NCBI RefSeq assembly: GCF_029338515.1
Contig: NZ_CP119988.1
Coordinates: forward strand, 4,631,481 to 4,695,480
Length of the DNA: 64,000 bases
Direction of reading: 5' to 3'
Origin: Haloglomus litoreum
GTDB lineage: Archaea > Halobacteriota > Halobacteria > Halobacteriales > Haloarculaceae
Positions 1 through 7,733 of this stretch are shown piece after piece (the stretch's first letter is position 1; every line of letters starts with the position of its first letter). The translations under genes and the position numbers were made by a program. Below the pieces are notes generated by a model. That model did no database searches. It was not told the DNA's origin and worked only from the letters and a program-made list of their open reading frames with translations.

Positions 1-1103
1 CGGTCGGGGTCCGCGAACCCGAACGACCCACCGGCACCGGGTGTCCCGAACGCGCGCTCGGAGGTGCCGAACCGGAAGTCGGCCGACGGCTTCGAGTAGC
101 CCATCGCCCACGCCGTCTCGATCTTGATGACCACGTCCTTCGGGTCGCCCGACGGCGGCACGGGCGGCGCGGTCAACTCCGCGAAGACCGCCTCGTCGAG
201 GCCGAGGGCCTCGCCGCCGGTCGCGAGGTCACCGTAGAGCCGGGCCATCGACCGCGCGGTGCCGATGCCGTTGGCCGAGGGGATCTCGACGCTGCGGAAC
301 GCCCGGCTGTTGAGGTCGCCCGGGTGGCTCGTCGCGAGCACGTTGAGCGCCTTGCTCGTGGTGGTCCACGGGAGCAGGAACGAGAGGACGAACCGCGGCG
401 GCATCGTGTCGAGGTTCCGGAGCATCTCCAGCGGCCCGAAGGCGTCCAGGTCGGCCACCCGGTCGTCCGGGACCGACTCGGGGAGCCCGATGTAGAACTC
501 CAGGTCGAGGGGGGCGGCCACCTCGTCGGCGAAGAACTGGCCCAGCGTCCGCCCGTCGGTGTGCCGGAGCAGTTCGCTCGCGTACCAGCCCAGCGTGAAG
601 GCGTGGTAGCCGTGGCGGGTCCCGGGCTCCCAGTCGAGTTCCCGCTCGGCGAGGCGGGCCGAGAGGTATTCGGCGTCGGCGATCTGCTCGGGCGTGAGAC
701 GCTCGTCCAGCGTCGCCAGGCCGGCCTGGTGGCTCAGCAACTGGCGGACGGTGACCTCGCCCTTCCCGTGCTGGGCGAACGCCGGCCAGTGGTCCGCGAT
801 GCGGTCGTCGAGGGCGAACAGGCCCCGGGAGAGCGCGACGGCGACGGCCGCCATGGCCATCCCCTTCGTCCCGGAGGCGACGAGGACCATCGTGTCCTCG
901 GTCCAGGGGTGCGCACGCTCGACGTCCCGGTACCCGCCCCAGAGGTCGACGACGAGGTCACCGTCGTGGGAGACGGCGACGGCCGCGCCCAGTTCGTCGC
1001 GCTCGCGGAAGTTCTCCGCGAACACCTCGCGAACACGCTCGAAGCCGGGCGCGACGGTCCCGTGGATCAGCAGGTCCTCGTCGGTCGGGCCCGTCACCGT
1101 CAT
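1..1103 (-). CDS. Serine hydrolase of the beta-lactamase / esterase EstB family (C-terminus cut by window edge)
   Basis: Reading leftward from an ATG at 1103, the frame stays open to the window edge (about 367 codons), so the C-terminus is missing. The protein has the class C beta-lactamase/DD-peptidase fold signature: an S-x-x-K motif (SGTK, Ser77 and Lys80) at the start of the active-site helix, and near residue 165 a Tyr-centred motif (YHAF) where family members have Y-x-N. No signal peptide is visible, so a cytoplasmic esterase or amidase is more likely than a true beta-lactamase. Its start overlaps the stop of the upstream methyltransferase gene by 4 nt (ATGA), so the two are probably translationally coupled. 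The natural substrate is unknown. Confidence 0.85.
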   Translation of the reverse strand, partial: MTVTGPTDEDLLIHGTVAPGFERVREVFAENFRERDELGAAVAVSHDGDLVVDLWGGYRDVERAHPWTEDTMVLVASGTKGMAMAAVAVALSRGLFALDDRIADHWPAFAQHGKGEVTVRQLLSHQAGLATLDERLTPEQIADAEYLSARLAERELDWEPGTRHGYHAFTLGWYASELLRHTDGRTLGQFFADEVAAPLDLEFYIGLPESVPDDRVADLDAFGPLEMLRNLDTMPPRFVLSFLLPWTTTSKALNVLATSHPGDLNSRAFRSVEIPSANGIGTARSMARLYGDLATGGEALGLDEAVFAELTAPPVPPSGDPKDVVIKIETAWAMGYSKPSADFRFGTSERAFGTPGAGGSFGFADPD

Positions 1104-2164
1104 CGCCCCGCCTCCGGCTTCGTCGCCTGGACCAGCGTGTTCCCGGGGCCACCGCTGCGGATGGCGGTCCGGGTCACGTCCTCGAAGCCCGCCGCCCGGA
1201 GCCACGCTTCCACCTCGTCGTAGGGATGCGTCTCGGCGCCCAGTGTCGTGAGGTAGGTCAGGCCGACGAAGCCGAGGCCCGATTTCCCGACGGGCATCCG
1301 GGCCGAGCCCTCGAGCTGGTCCAGCACCGCGATGCGGCCGCCGGGCGCGAGCGACGCGGCGACGCGCTCGAACAGCTCCCGGTTCTTCGCCCCGTCGTGG
1401 GCGTGGATGACGTTGAACACGAGCGCCACGTCGTGGTCGTGCCCGAGGTCGTCGGTCCAGTAGTCGCCGCCGACGAGCGTGAGGCGCTCGCCGACCGCCG
1501 TCTCGGCCACCTCGTCAGCGACGGCCGCCAGCGCCGCCTCCGTGTCGAAGACGGTCGCGGCGAGGGCCGGGTGGCGACGGCACAGGTCGATGGCGTACAG
1601 GCCGTGGCCGCCGCCCACGTCCAGCAGTCGGGTCGCGCCGTCGGGCACCGCCACCGCGTCGGTCACCTCGTCGAGGATGAGCGTGGCCGCCGCGCGGAAG
1701 CCCCGCTGGGCCGTCTCCCACCGCGAGGGCTCCTCGTCGAACCACTCGTAGATGGTCTGCGGCGGCGCGCCCTCGCGGATGGCCGTCTCCAGGTGGGCCT
1801 CCCAGAACGGGAAGACGAGGTCGTTCCAGAAGGTGAGCCACGGGGCCATGTTCGTCTCCGAGGCCTCGAGGAGCCACGTCTCGGTCATCTCGGTGTTCCG
1901 GTAGCGGTCGCCGTCGGCGGCGACGTACCCCTGCGCGGCGAGGAAATCGAGGAGTGCCCGGAGCCCCTCCTCGTCGGCGTCGAGCCGCGCGGCCAGGTCG
2001 CCGAGCGGCAGGGCACCGTCGGCCAGCGTCTCGAACACACCCACGTCGAGCGCGAGCGTCACCGCCTCGAAGCTCCCGGCGCCGAACAGGTCGAGGATGG
2101 GCGCGGGCCCCCTGTTCAGCCGGTGGATGAGGAGCCGTTCCAGGAAGTTCGGGTTGATGGGCAT
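1100..2164 (-). CDS. SAM-dependent O-methyltransferase (plant-type / hydroxyindole family)
   Basis: 354 residues. The N-terminal part (about 20-110) is a winged-helix dimerisation domain of the kind used by family-2 O-methyltransferases. The C-terminal Rossmann domain has the SAM-binding glycine loop LLDVGGGHGLYAIDL near residue 180, an acidic residue at the end of beta 2 (FDTEAAL) and the VFNVIHAHD segment near residue 255. It would transfer a methyl group from SAM to a hydroxyl of a small aromatic or isoprenoid-like molecule; the acceptor cannot be read from the sequence. It lies 12 nt after a small membrane-protein gene and overlaps the following serine hydrolase gene by 4 nt, suggesting one transcript for all three. 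Confidence 0.85.
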   Translation of the reverse strand: MPINPNFLERLLIHRLNRGPAPILDLFGAGSFEAVTLALDVGVFETLADGALPLGDLAARLDADEEGLRALLDFLAAQGYVAADGDRYRNTEMTETWLLEASETNMAPWLTFWNDLVFPFWEAHLETAIREGAPPQTIYEWFDEEPSRWETAQRGFRAAATLILDEVTDAVAVPDGATRLLDVGGGHGLYAIDLCRRHPALAATVFDTEAALAAVADEVAETAVGERLTLVGGDYWTDDLGHDHDVALVFNVIHAHDGAKNRELFERVAASLAPGGRIAVLDQLEGSARMPVGKSGLGFVGLTYLTTLGAETHPYDEVEAWLRAAGFEDVTRTAIRSGGPGNTLVQATKPEAGR

Positions 2165-2176
2165 CGTGGGCCTCCG

Positions 2177-2401
2177 TCAGTACCCCCGCCCGGCCGCAGC
2201 CGCCTCGTCGGGCACCGCCTCCGGGGCGGGGAGCATCCGCGCGGTCGACAGTTCGTACGCGACGACGAGCGCGAGCGCCCACAGCACCGTCAGGCCGGAC
2301 CAGAGGTCGTTCGGGATTCTCGGATCGTCATCACATACCATGGGCGGTGTCGTGTGAGGATACGCCACGTCGTCGAGGGGGTCGGGCGAGGAGCTGGGCA
2401 T
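2177..2401 (-). CDS. Small single-span membrane protein, unknown function
   Basis: About 74 residues if the ATG at 2401 is used; a shorter 54-residue product would start at 2341. One hydrophobic helix (LWSGLTVLWALALVVAYEL) is followed by a short charged and alanine-rich tail. I prefer the 2401 start because a CTTAAG element lies about 28 nt upstream on this strand (around 2427-2433), the spacing expected for a leaderless haloarchaeal mRNA. It is the first gene of a probable operon with the O-methyltransferase and serine hydrolase. No family recognised. Confidence 0.5.
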   Translation of the reverse strand: MPSSSPDPLDDVAYPHTTPPMVCDDDPRIPNDLWSGLTVLWALALVVAYELSTARMLPAPEAVPDEAAAAGRGY

Positions 2402-2470
2402 TCCGCATCGGAGTACGTCGGCGGCCAGCTTAAGGATAGGTCGCAAACGCCGTAGAAGAGCGTAATCCGG

Positions 2471-3436
2471 TTACCGCGCGTTCCGATTCCGGTTCTCGTC
2501 GTCGTTACCGTTCTCGGCGCCCTCCTCGGAGCGCTCGTCGCCGGGGCCCTCGCCCTCGTTGTCGAACTCGCCGTCCTCCGGACCGAACTGCCCGGGCGCA
2601 TCGCCCTGCGAGGAGCCGAGGTCGAAGTCACAGGTCTTCTGCGAGGGGGACGTGGTGAAGTCACAGTCGAAGCCGACCAGCAGTTCCTCGCCGCCGCCCG
2701 AGACGATGAACTCGTCGCCGCCGCCGAAGCGGGTGTCGTCGTCGTCGGCGTAGTTGTCACCGACGTAATCGACGCCGAGCGGGCCCAGTGTCAGGGAGCC
2801 GCCCTTGTCGCACTGGTGGTGGCTCGGCTGGCCGACGCAGTCGACCGCGCCGTCGCTGGCCCCGGGGCCGGAGCCACCCTCGTAGCCGGCGCCGACGGTC
2901 GAGTTGATACCCTCACCATCGAAGACGCCGGCGTCGATATCGGCGCTGCCGGGGACCTCGCCGCTGGACGACGAGGGGGCCGGCGCGTCACCGGCACCGG
3001 CGCCACCGACACCCTGCGAGGGCGCGTCGACCGCGCAGTCGTCGGCCGCGGGGCTGGTGCTGAGGTCGCAGTCGAAGCCGACCGTGGCCTCCTGGCCCTG
3101 GCCCGCGACGGTGACCTCGTCGCCGCCGCCGGCCCGGAGGTCGTCGTCGTCGCCGTAGTTGTCGCCGGTGTAGTCGACGGAACCGGCCTCGCTGTGCAGT
3201 TCGCCGCCCTTCTCGCAGTCGTGGTGGGTGGGCTGGCCCTCGCAGTCGAGCGAGGCGCCGCCGCCGTTGCCGGCCTCCTCGCCGGCGGCCGAGAGGTCGA
3301 TGGTCGAGTTGATGCCGTCACCGGTGGCGATGCCGATGTCGTCGCCGTCGTCGGCTGCCGCGGGGGCCGCGACCAGCGCCAGCGCGGCGACGAGCACCGC
3401 CGCCACCGTCAGGGTCGTCCGTGCGTCGAGTCGCAT
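2471..3436 (-). CDS. Secreted protein with two Cys/His/Asp-rich repeats
   Basis: 321 residues. A Sec-type signal peptide is clear: basic start, hydrophobic core VAAVLVAALALVAAPAAA, likely cleavage near residue 28. The mature part holds two copies of a roughly 95-residue repeat (about 40-136 and 175-272). Each carries in order DCxGQPxHHxCxKGG, VDYxGDNYxDDDD, GGGDE and VGFDCDxxTSP followed by a fourth Cys. The copies are separated by a Ser/Pro/Gly linker and followed by a very acidic tail rich in Glu, Asp and Asn. The four cysteines and two adjacent histidines per repeat suggest metal binding or disulfides, and the DDDD run suggests calcium binding; this is inference. I do not recognise a named family. 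Confidence 0.8.
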   Translation of the reverse strand: MRLDARTTLTVAAVLVAALALVAAPAAADDGDDIGIATGDGINSTIDLSAAGEEAGNGGGASLDCEGQPTHHDCEKGGELHSEAGSVDYTGDNYGDDDDLRAGGGDEVTVAGQGQEATVGFDCDLSTSPAADDCAVDAPSQGVGGAGAGDAPAPSSSSGEVPGSADIDAGVFDGEGINSTVGAGYEGGSGPGASDGAVDCVGQPSHHQCDKGGSLTLGPLGVDYVGDNYADDDDTRFGGGDEFIVSGGGEELLVGFDCDFTTSPSQKTCDFDLGSSQGDAPGQFGPEDGEFDNEGEGPGDERSEEGAENGNDDENRNRNAR

Positions 3437-3545
3437 TCGTGTCTCTACCGTGTAGCTACCCCCGGTTGGGGGTTGTCCCGTCGCTGGACGGCCATTGAAG
3501 TGACTGACACGAACGGCGACCGGGACCGGTCCGACGAGCCGGTGA

Positions 3546-3830
3546 CTACTCGCGGACGGCCAGGCGGCCGGCTCGCCACTCCCAGACGAGTTCCAGAACG
3601 AGCCACGTCACGAACCAGACGGCGAACACCGCCAGGACGAGCCACGTCGTGGCGAGGATACCCAGCGCCGCGGTGAGGGCCACGAGGGTCGAGTAGAGCA
3701 ACACCACGAACACGACCGTCACGAGCAGCGACGCTAGCCCGCAGGAGTAGTGCTCGACGGTGCCGACCGTGCAGGTACCCGGCTCGGTCTCAGCGCCGTT
3801 CGATGGGGACCGCCCGCCTGTGCTGTACAT
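3546..3830 (-). CDS. Small two-span membrane protein, unknown function
   Basis: 94 residues from the ATG at 3830; a GTG three codons upstream (3839) is in frame. A short Ser/Gly/Glu-rich N-terminus is followed by two adjacent hydrophobic segments (about residues 33-55 and 56-80) and a charged tail ending in RAGRLAVRE. Two cysteines lie just before the first span. The gene is alone, divergent from the deaminase-fold gene. Function cannot be inferred. Confidence 0.6.
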   Translation of the reverse strand: MYSTGGRSPSNGAETEPGTCTVGTVEHYSCGLASLLVTVVFVVLLYSTLVALTAALGILATTWLVLAVFAVWFVTWLVLELVWEWRAGRLAVRE

Positions 3831-3936
3831 GCATTCCACACTCCGGATGGGGCTTCGTGGGCGATAACCATCAATATTTGCCCCTAAATGGCCGGGGGCG
3901 TCACGTGACGGCCGCCCGTCGGCACGAGCCCGTCGT

Positions 3937-3946
3937 CACCGTTTAG
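3937..3946 (+). promoter_or_regulatory. Probable TATA element of the deaminase-fold gene
   Basis: CACCGTTTAG lies 24-33 nt before the ATG at 3970, matching the spacing of a leaderless haloarchaeal promoter. A palindrome GTCACGTGAC sits further upstream at 3900-3909. Confidence 0.45.
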
Positions 3947-3969
3947 CGCCTGCGAGTCGAGCCGCCGGT

Positions 3970-4434
3970 ATGGCCACGCCGTCCGAGGCGTTCGACGGGT
4001 TCGACCACGAGGCACACATGGCACGCGCCATCGACCTGGCCCGGGAGGCCGCCGACCGCGGGGACCGCCCCTTCGGCAGTGTCCTCGTCCGCGACGACGA
4101 GGTCATCATGGCCGAGTCGAACCGCGTCGTCACCGAGGACGACATCCGGCGGCATCCGGAACTGCACCTGGCGTACCGGGCGTGTCGGGAACTCGAACCC
4201 GACGAGCGGGCCGAGACGGTGATGTACACGAGCACCGAGCCGTGCCCGATGTGCGCCGGCGGGATGCGGTCGGCCGGGTTCGGCCGTGTCGTCTACAGCG
4301 TCGGTGCCGACGAGGTGGTCGCGTTCACCGGCGGCGACCCCGCGACCCGCGCCGGCGTCATCCTCGACTGCGAGGTCGTCGGCCCCGTGCTGAACGACGC
4401 CGGACGGGCGGTCCACGAGTCGTTCGACTGGTGA
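3970..4434 (+). CDS. Nucleoside/nucleobase deaminase-fold protein lacking the catalytic glutamate
   Basis: 154 residues with the cytidine-deaminase fold of the guanine deaminase / TadA group. The zinc-ligand motif PCPMCAGG is intact (Cys92, Cys95), and His66 aligns with the third ligand. In active members the latter sits in an H-A/V-E motif, with the Glu as proton shuttle; here the sequence reads ELHLAYRA, putting Ala68 where the Glu should be. The protein can therefore bind zinc but may be inactive, or may use Glu64 two residues before the histidine. Start chosen because a TATA-like element lies 24-33 nt upstream. Monocistronic. Confidence 0.8.
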   Translation: MATPSEAFDGFDHEAHMARAIDLAREAADRGDRPFGSVLVRDDEVIMAESNRVVTEDDIRRHPELHLAYRACRELEPDERAETVMYTSTEPCPMCAGGMRSAGFGRVVYSVGADEVVAFTGGDPATRAGVILDCEVVGPVLNDAGRAVHESFDW

Positions 4435-4496
4435 ACCGCGGGAACCGTGCCGCCGGCAGGGGCAGCGTCTCACCGCACGGCTCCGGCTGCAGTCGG

Positions 4497-5051
4497 CTAG
4501 CCGACCACCCGAACCACCAGCGTCAGCTCCCGCTGCCCGCGCGGCGTCGTCACGGTCACGTCGAACGCGGCCGCCAGCACCGTCGACTCGCCGGCCCGCC
4601 CCTGCACCACGACGCCGCGGTCGGCCCGGCAGGGACCGAACTCGCGACCGCGACCCCCCGGGCACTCGGCAGCGGCCCAGTCGCCCGCGGCCGAGCCGTT
4701 GTACCTGACGGCGTATGCCACCCCTTCGGCGACCTGCGAGGCGTTGAGCGTGTCGAGCCGCGGGGCGAGTTCCGTCCGCATCGCGTCGACGGCACGGTCG
4801 CGTTCGTCCCAGGCGGACTCGCCCGTGGCGTTCGCGCCGGCCTCGTGGACCGCGCGCTCGAGGAACCGCCGGGCGTTCTCCCCGTGGCCGTCGTAGTCGC
4901 TGCTGGCCGCCACGTCCGGATGGTAGCCCAGTTGCAGGTACGCGAGGACGACCGGCACCAGCGCGAGGGCGATGAGGGCGGCCGCGGCGAGGACGAGCTG
5001 GCCGCGGTCCGGACGGGGACCCCGCCGGCCGTCCCCCGCCGGCTCAGGCAT
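4497..5051 (-). CDS. Pilin-like membrane-anchored protein (DUF7261-type), last gene of the pilC operon
   Basis: 184 residues. After a short basic N-terminus comes DRGQLVLAAAALIALALVPVV, a hydrophobic helix with a class III signal-peptide look (charged residues, G-Q, then a long helix), followed by a mostly polar extracellular part with two cysteines about 50 residues before the end. It is the most distal gene of the minus-strand TadC/PilC operon, overlapping the upstream gene by 8 nt. From memory it resembles the haloarchaeal DUF7261 family found beside tadC-like genes; this was not checked. Likely a minor pilin or accessory subunit of a type IV pilus-like machine. Confidence 0.7.
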   Translation of the reverse strand: MPEPAGDGRRGPRPDRGQLVLAAAALIALALVPVVLAYLQLGYHPDVAASSDYDGHGENARRFLERAVHEAGANATGESAWDERDRAVDAMRTELAPRLDTLNASQVAEGVAYAVRYNGSAAGDWAAAECPGGRGREFGPCRADRGVVVQGRAGESTVLAAAFDVTVTTPRGQRELTLVVRVVG

Positions 5052-5508
5052 ACCACACCTCCACCGTCACGGGCCCGTTGAGCGAGGTGACGGTCGCCCG
5101 GCCGACGGGAACGCCCGCGGGCCGCTGGAACCCGACCGCGCCGTGCGGGGTCTCGACGCGATACAGCAGGTTGTCGGGCAGGATGCGGTCGACGCGCCGC
5201 TCCAGCGCCGCCCGCTCGCGCTCGAACGCCTCGGGCGAGCGGGTGACCTCCGCGAGCCTGGTCGCGCCCTGGTGGCGGGGCGGTTCACCGGCCAGCACCG
5301 TCGCGGCGTCGTCGGCGTAGGCCTCCAGCTGGGGGGTCCGGGTGTCCGCAGCCGGGACGCCGGCCGCCAGCGACGCGGCGACGGCGAGGATGAGCGTCAC
5401 CCCGACGGCCGCCTCGACGACCGGGAGCGAGAGCTGTCCACGGTCGGCCGACGTGCCGGCGTGACGGGAACGAGTTCCACCGGAAGCGAAGGGGTCGCGG
5501 TCACGCAT
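5044..5508 (-). CDS. Pilin-like membrane-anchored protein (DUF7262-type)
   Basis: 154 residues. The N-terminus has a Gly/Ser/Arg-rich leader, then DRGQLSLPVVEAAVGVTLILAVAASLAAGVP, a pilin-like hydrophobic helix with Glu at a position reminiscent of Glu5 of type IV pilins. The remainder (about residues 55-154) is soluble and extracellular. Its start overlaps the stop of the DUF7263-type gene by 8 nt and its stop overlaps the DUF7261-type gene by 8 nt, so translation is likely coupled. Family name recalled, not verified. Confidence 0.7.
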   Translation of the reverse strand: MRDRDPFASGGTRSRHAGTSADRGQLSLPVVEAAVGVTLILAVAASLAAGVPAADTRTPQLEAYADDAATVLAGEPPRHQGATRLAEVTRSPEAFERERAALERRVDRILPDNLLYRVETPHGAVGFQRPAGVPVGRATVTSLNGPVTVEVWYA

Positions 5509-6199
5509 CGACGGTCACCCCCAGGGTCGCCTTGGTGGTCCGGGCTGCCCGGTAGGCGACGACCACGTCGCCACGTTCGAGCCGGTCGGCCGCCGTGAAC
5601 GAGAGCCGGAGCGTCTCGAACCGCGAGGTCCGGACGGTGTAGTTGCCGGCCAGCCCATCGGGGTCGTACAGGACGACGCGGTCGTTCGCGCGGACCGTCG
5701 TCACGTTCGGGGCGGCGGCGATATCGAGCGTGACCCGGTCCGTGCGACGGGGGAGCGTGGTCGCATCGGCGGCGAGCGGCGGCGTCCGCTCGACCCAGCG
5801 CTGGTTCCGGACGAGGACGACCCGCCGGACGGTGACGCCCCCGGTCGCGTCGCCCCGTCGCAGCACGGTCCGGTCGTCCAGCCGGACCCGGACCTCGTGG
5901 TCGCCGACGACGGGGAACCGGGCCGCGAGGTCCGCGTCGGCGAGCTGCGACTCGTTCAGCACGTTCGCCCGGGTCGTGTGGGCGGCGTCGGCGGCGACCA
6001 GCCGCTCGGCGAGCGCGGTCGCGACCCGGCGCTCCCCGGGCTGCCGGTCGGCACCGGCGAACGCCCCGTCGGCCAGCGTCAGCGCGACGCCGAGCGTCGA
6101 GGTCACCACCAGCAGCGCCACAACCAGCGCGGGGAGGTTCATCTGGGCGTGCCTCCGCTTCGGCCGTCCCGAATCCGCAGCGCGGCGGCCCGGGGTCAC
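5501..6199 (-). CDS. Pilin-like membrane-anchored protein (DUF7263-type)
   Basis: 232 residues from a GTG start at 6199 that forms a GTGA overlap with the stop of the preceding gene. A basic leader (KRRHAQ) precedes MNLPALVVALLVVTSTLGVAL, a single N-terminal membrane helix. The extracellular domain (about 50-232) is rich in Val, Thr and Arg as in other haloarchaeal pilin-like proteins. The overlap supports the longer start over the internal Met20. Inferred to be a structural or assembly component of the pilus-like system served by the downstream-numbered TadC homologue. Confidence 0.7.
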   Translation of the reverse strand: MTPGRRAADSGRPKRRHAQMNLPALVVALLVVTSTLGVALTLADGAFAGADRQPGERRVATALAERLVAADAAHTTRANVLNESQLADADLAARFPVVGDHEVRVRLDDRTVLRRGDATGGVTVRRVVLVRNQRWVERTPPLAADATTLPRRTDRVTLDIAAAPNVTTVRANDRVVLYDPDGLAGNYTVRTSRFETLRLSFTAADRLERGDVVVAYRAARTTKATLGVTVDA

Positions 6200-6666
6200 G
6201 CGCCGTCACCCCGGACGAGGCTGACGACGAGCCCGCCGTCGCCCTGCTCGACCCGGACCACCGCCGGGTCGCGGCTCGACCACGACCCCTCGACACGGGT
6301 GACACGGGCCGGGAGTGCGAGCCGGCTCCGCGCGGCGAGCGCGTCGTCGGGGTGGTCGAGGACGAGCGCCCGGCCGTCGGCTCGGACCCGGTACCCCCGG
6401 CCGGCGATGGTCCGCGGGAGGTCGACCCGGCTCCGGGCCGTCGCGTGCCGCGCCCGCGGCGGGATCGCCTGCTGGACCCGCTCGGCGGCGCCCGCGAGCG
6501 TCCGGTCGGCGACCCGCTGGCCGGCGACCCGCTCGTAGCCCGGCACGACCGACGTCGAAAGTGCCGTCGTGACGAGCACCAGGAACAGGACCACGAGCCC
6601 CGCCTCCAGGGCCTTCCCGACGACCGGCGCGACCGCGCGGTCCGGGCGGCCGGGAGTGCGGCTCAC
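6196..6666 (-). CDS. Pilin-like membrane-anchored protein (DUF7266-type)
   Basis: 156 residues, GTG start at 6666 in a GTGA overlap with the stop of the DUF7289-type gene. The N-terminus reads RAVAPVVGKALEAGLVVLFLVLV, a hydrophobic helix preceded by Arg and containing the P-V-V-G-K-A-L-E pattern typical of archaeal pilin-like N-termini. The rest is a soluble domain without cysteines. Tight packing in the operon points to function with its neighbours. Family name from memory. Confidence 0.7.
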   Translation of the reverse strand: MSRTPGRPDRAVAPVVGKALEAGLVVLFLVLVTTALSTSVVPGYERVAGQRVADRTLAGAAERVQQAIPPRARHATARSRVDLPRTIAGRGYRVRADGRALVLDHPDDALAARSRLALPARVTRVEGSWSSRDPAVVRVEQGDGGLVVSLVRGDGA

Positions 6667-7733
6667 GGCCCATCACCCCCCTCGAAGGTGGTCGAACCCG
6701 GGGACGCCCGTCGCATCGTCAGCTGCGAGTGGTCGAAGAAGCTGTCGAGCCAGTCACCACCGGCGCCGTCCTGCCCACCCTTGTCGTCGGCGTCGTCGGT
6801 GCCCCGGTCAGCATCCTCCGACTCGTCGTCCGAATCACCGTCGTGGCCGCCGAACGGTCCATCCGGGAGGATGTCGGGGAGGTCCAGGCCGTCGTCGGCA
6901 TCGGACCCGTCGTCCGACGAATCGTCCCCGGGGGTCGGCGTCGGCGACGGTGTTGGGCTCGCCGACGGCGACGGCGTGGTCGCCGGGTCGGTCCCCACCG
7001 AGAGGTTCAGGTCGTGGACCACGAGGTACGCGCGGCGCTGGCCCGGGTAGGTCGCGACGACACTCGGGACGCCGTCCCCGTCGATGTCGCGCCGGCTGAC
7101 CGTGGCCCCCTGCTCGCGGAAGTACGGCGCCAGCGCGCCCGGGGTCGTCGTCTCGATGGCGACCCGGAACCGCGAGACGCCCAGGTCGGTCCGCTCGTGG
7201 CTGACGTTCGTCCGGAGCGGGACCGTCGTCCCGCCACCGGCGGTGACGGTCCGGCCGGCGTCGCTCCCGAGTCGCGGGGCTCCGACCACGAGGACGCCGC
7301 CGTCGGCCGCATCACGCGAGGCGGTGATCGGCGGCGGCGCGCGGAGGTCCGCACGGCCCGGTTCGCCGCGGACGACGGCGCCAGCGACGTAGGCGACGCG
7401 GCCGCCGCCGCCCGTCCAGACGAGCGCGTCCGCCTCGAGTCGCTTGACGGTCCGGGTCCCGTCGATGACCCGGAGGTCGCGCTCGACCGTCGTGACGCGG
7501 CCGTCGGTGAACGCCAGGGACTCGCGCGAGCGGCCGGTCCGCTCGACGGGTTCCAGGCCGGTCGACAGCCCGTCGGCGACGCGGGCGGCGTCGGCACTGG
7601 CGGCGTTCTCCTCGACGACGGTACCGATGCCGGCCGTGAGGACGCCGAGCGAGACGACCGTCAGCCCCAGCAGGACGGCGACCCCGACGACCTGCGTGAC
7701 GGCGCGCTCCGCCTCGGCATCGAGGGTCCGCAC
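6663..7733 (-). CDS. Pilin-like surface protein with Ser/Thr/Pro and Asp-rich stalk (DUF7289-type)
   Basis: 356 residues, GTG start at 7733 directly after the TadC stop. The N-terminus ERAVTQVVGVAVLLGLTVVSLG is a pilin-like helix. Residues about 40-250 form a beta-rich extracellular domain. From about residue 255 the sequence becomes a SPTPSPTPTP stretch and then a long Asp/Ser/Glu run, typical of an O-glycosylated, acidic surface stalk. The short C-terminus is again ordered-looking (WLDSFFDHS). Probably the largest surface-exposed subunit of the pilus-like assembly. Confidence 0.7.
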   Translation of the reverse strand: MRTLDAEAERAVTQVVGVAVLLGLTVVSLGVLTAGIGTVVEENAASADAARVADGLSTGLEPVERTGRSRESLAFTDGRVTTVERDLRVIDGTRTVKRLEADALVWTGGGGRVAYVAGAVVRGEPGRADLRAPPPITASRDAADGGVLVVGAPRLGSDAGRTVTAGGGTTVPLRTNVSHERTDLGVSRFRVAIETTTPGALAPYFREQGATVSRRDIDGDGVPSVVATYPGQRRAYLVVHDLNLSVGTDPATTPSPSASPTPSPTPTPGDDSSDDGSDADDGLDLPDILPDGPFGGHDGDSDDESEDADRGTDDADDKGGQDGAGGDWLDSFFDHSQLTMRRASPGSTTFEGGDGP

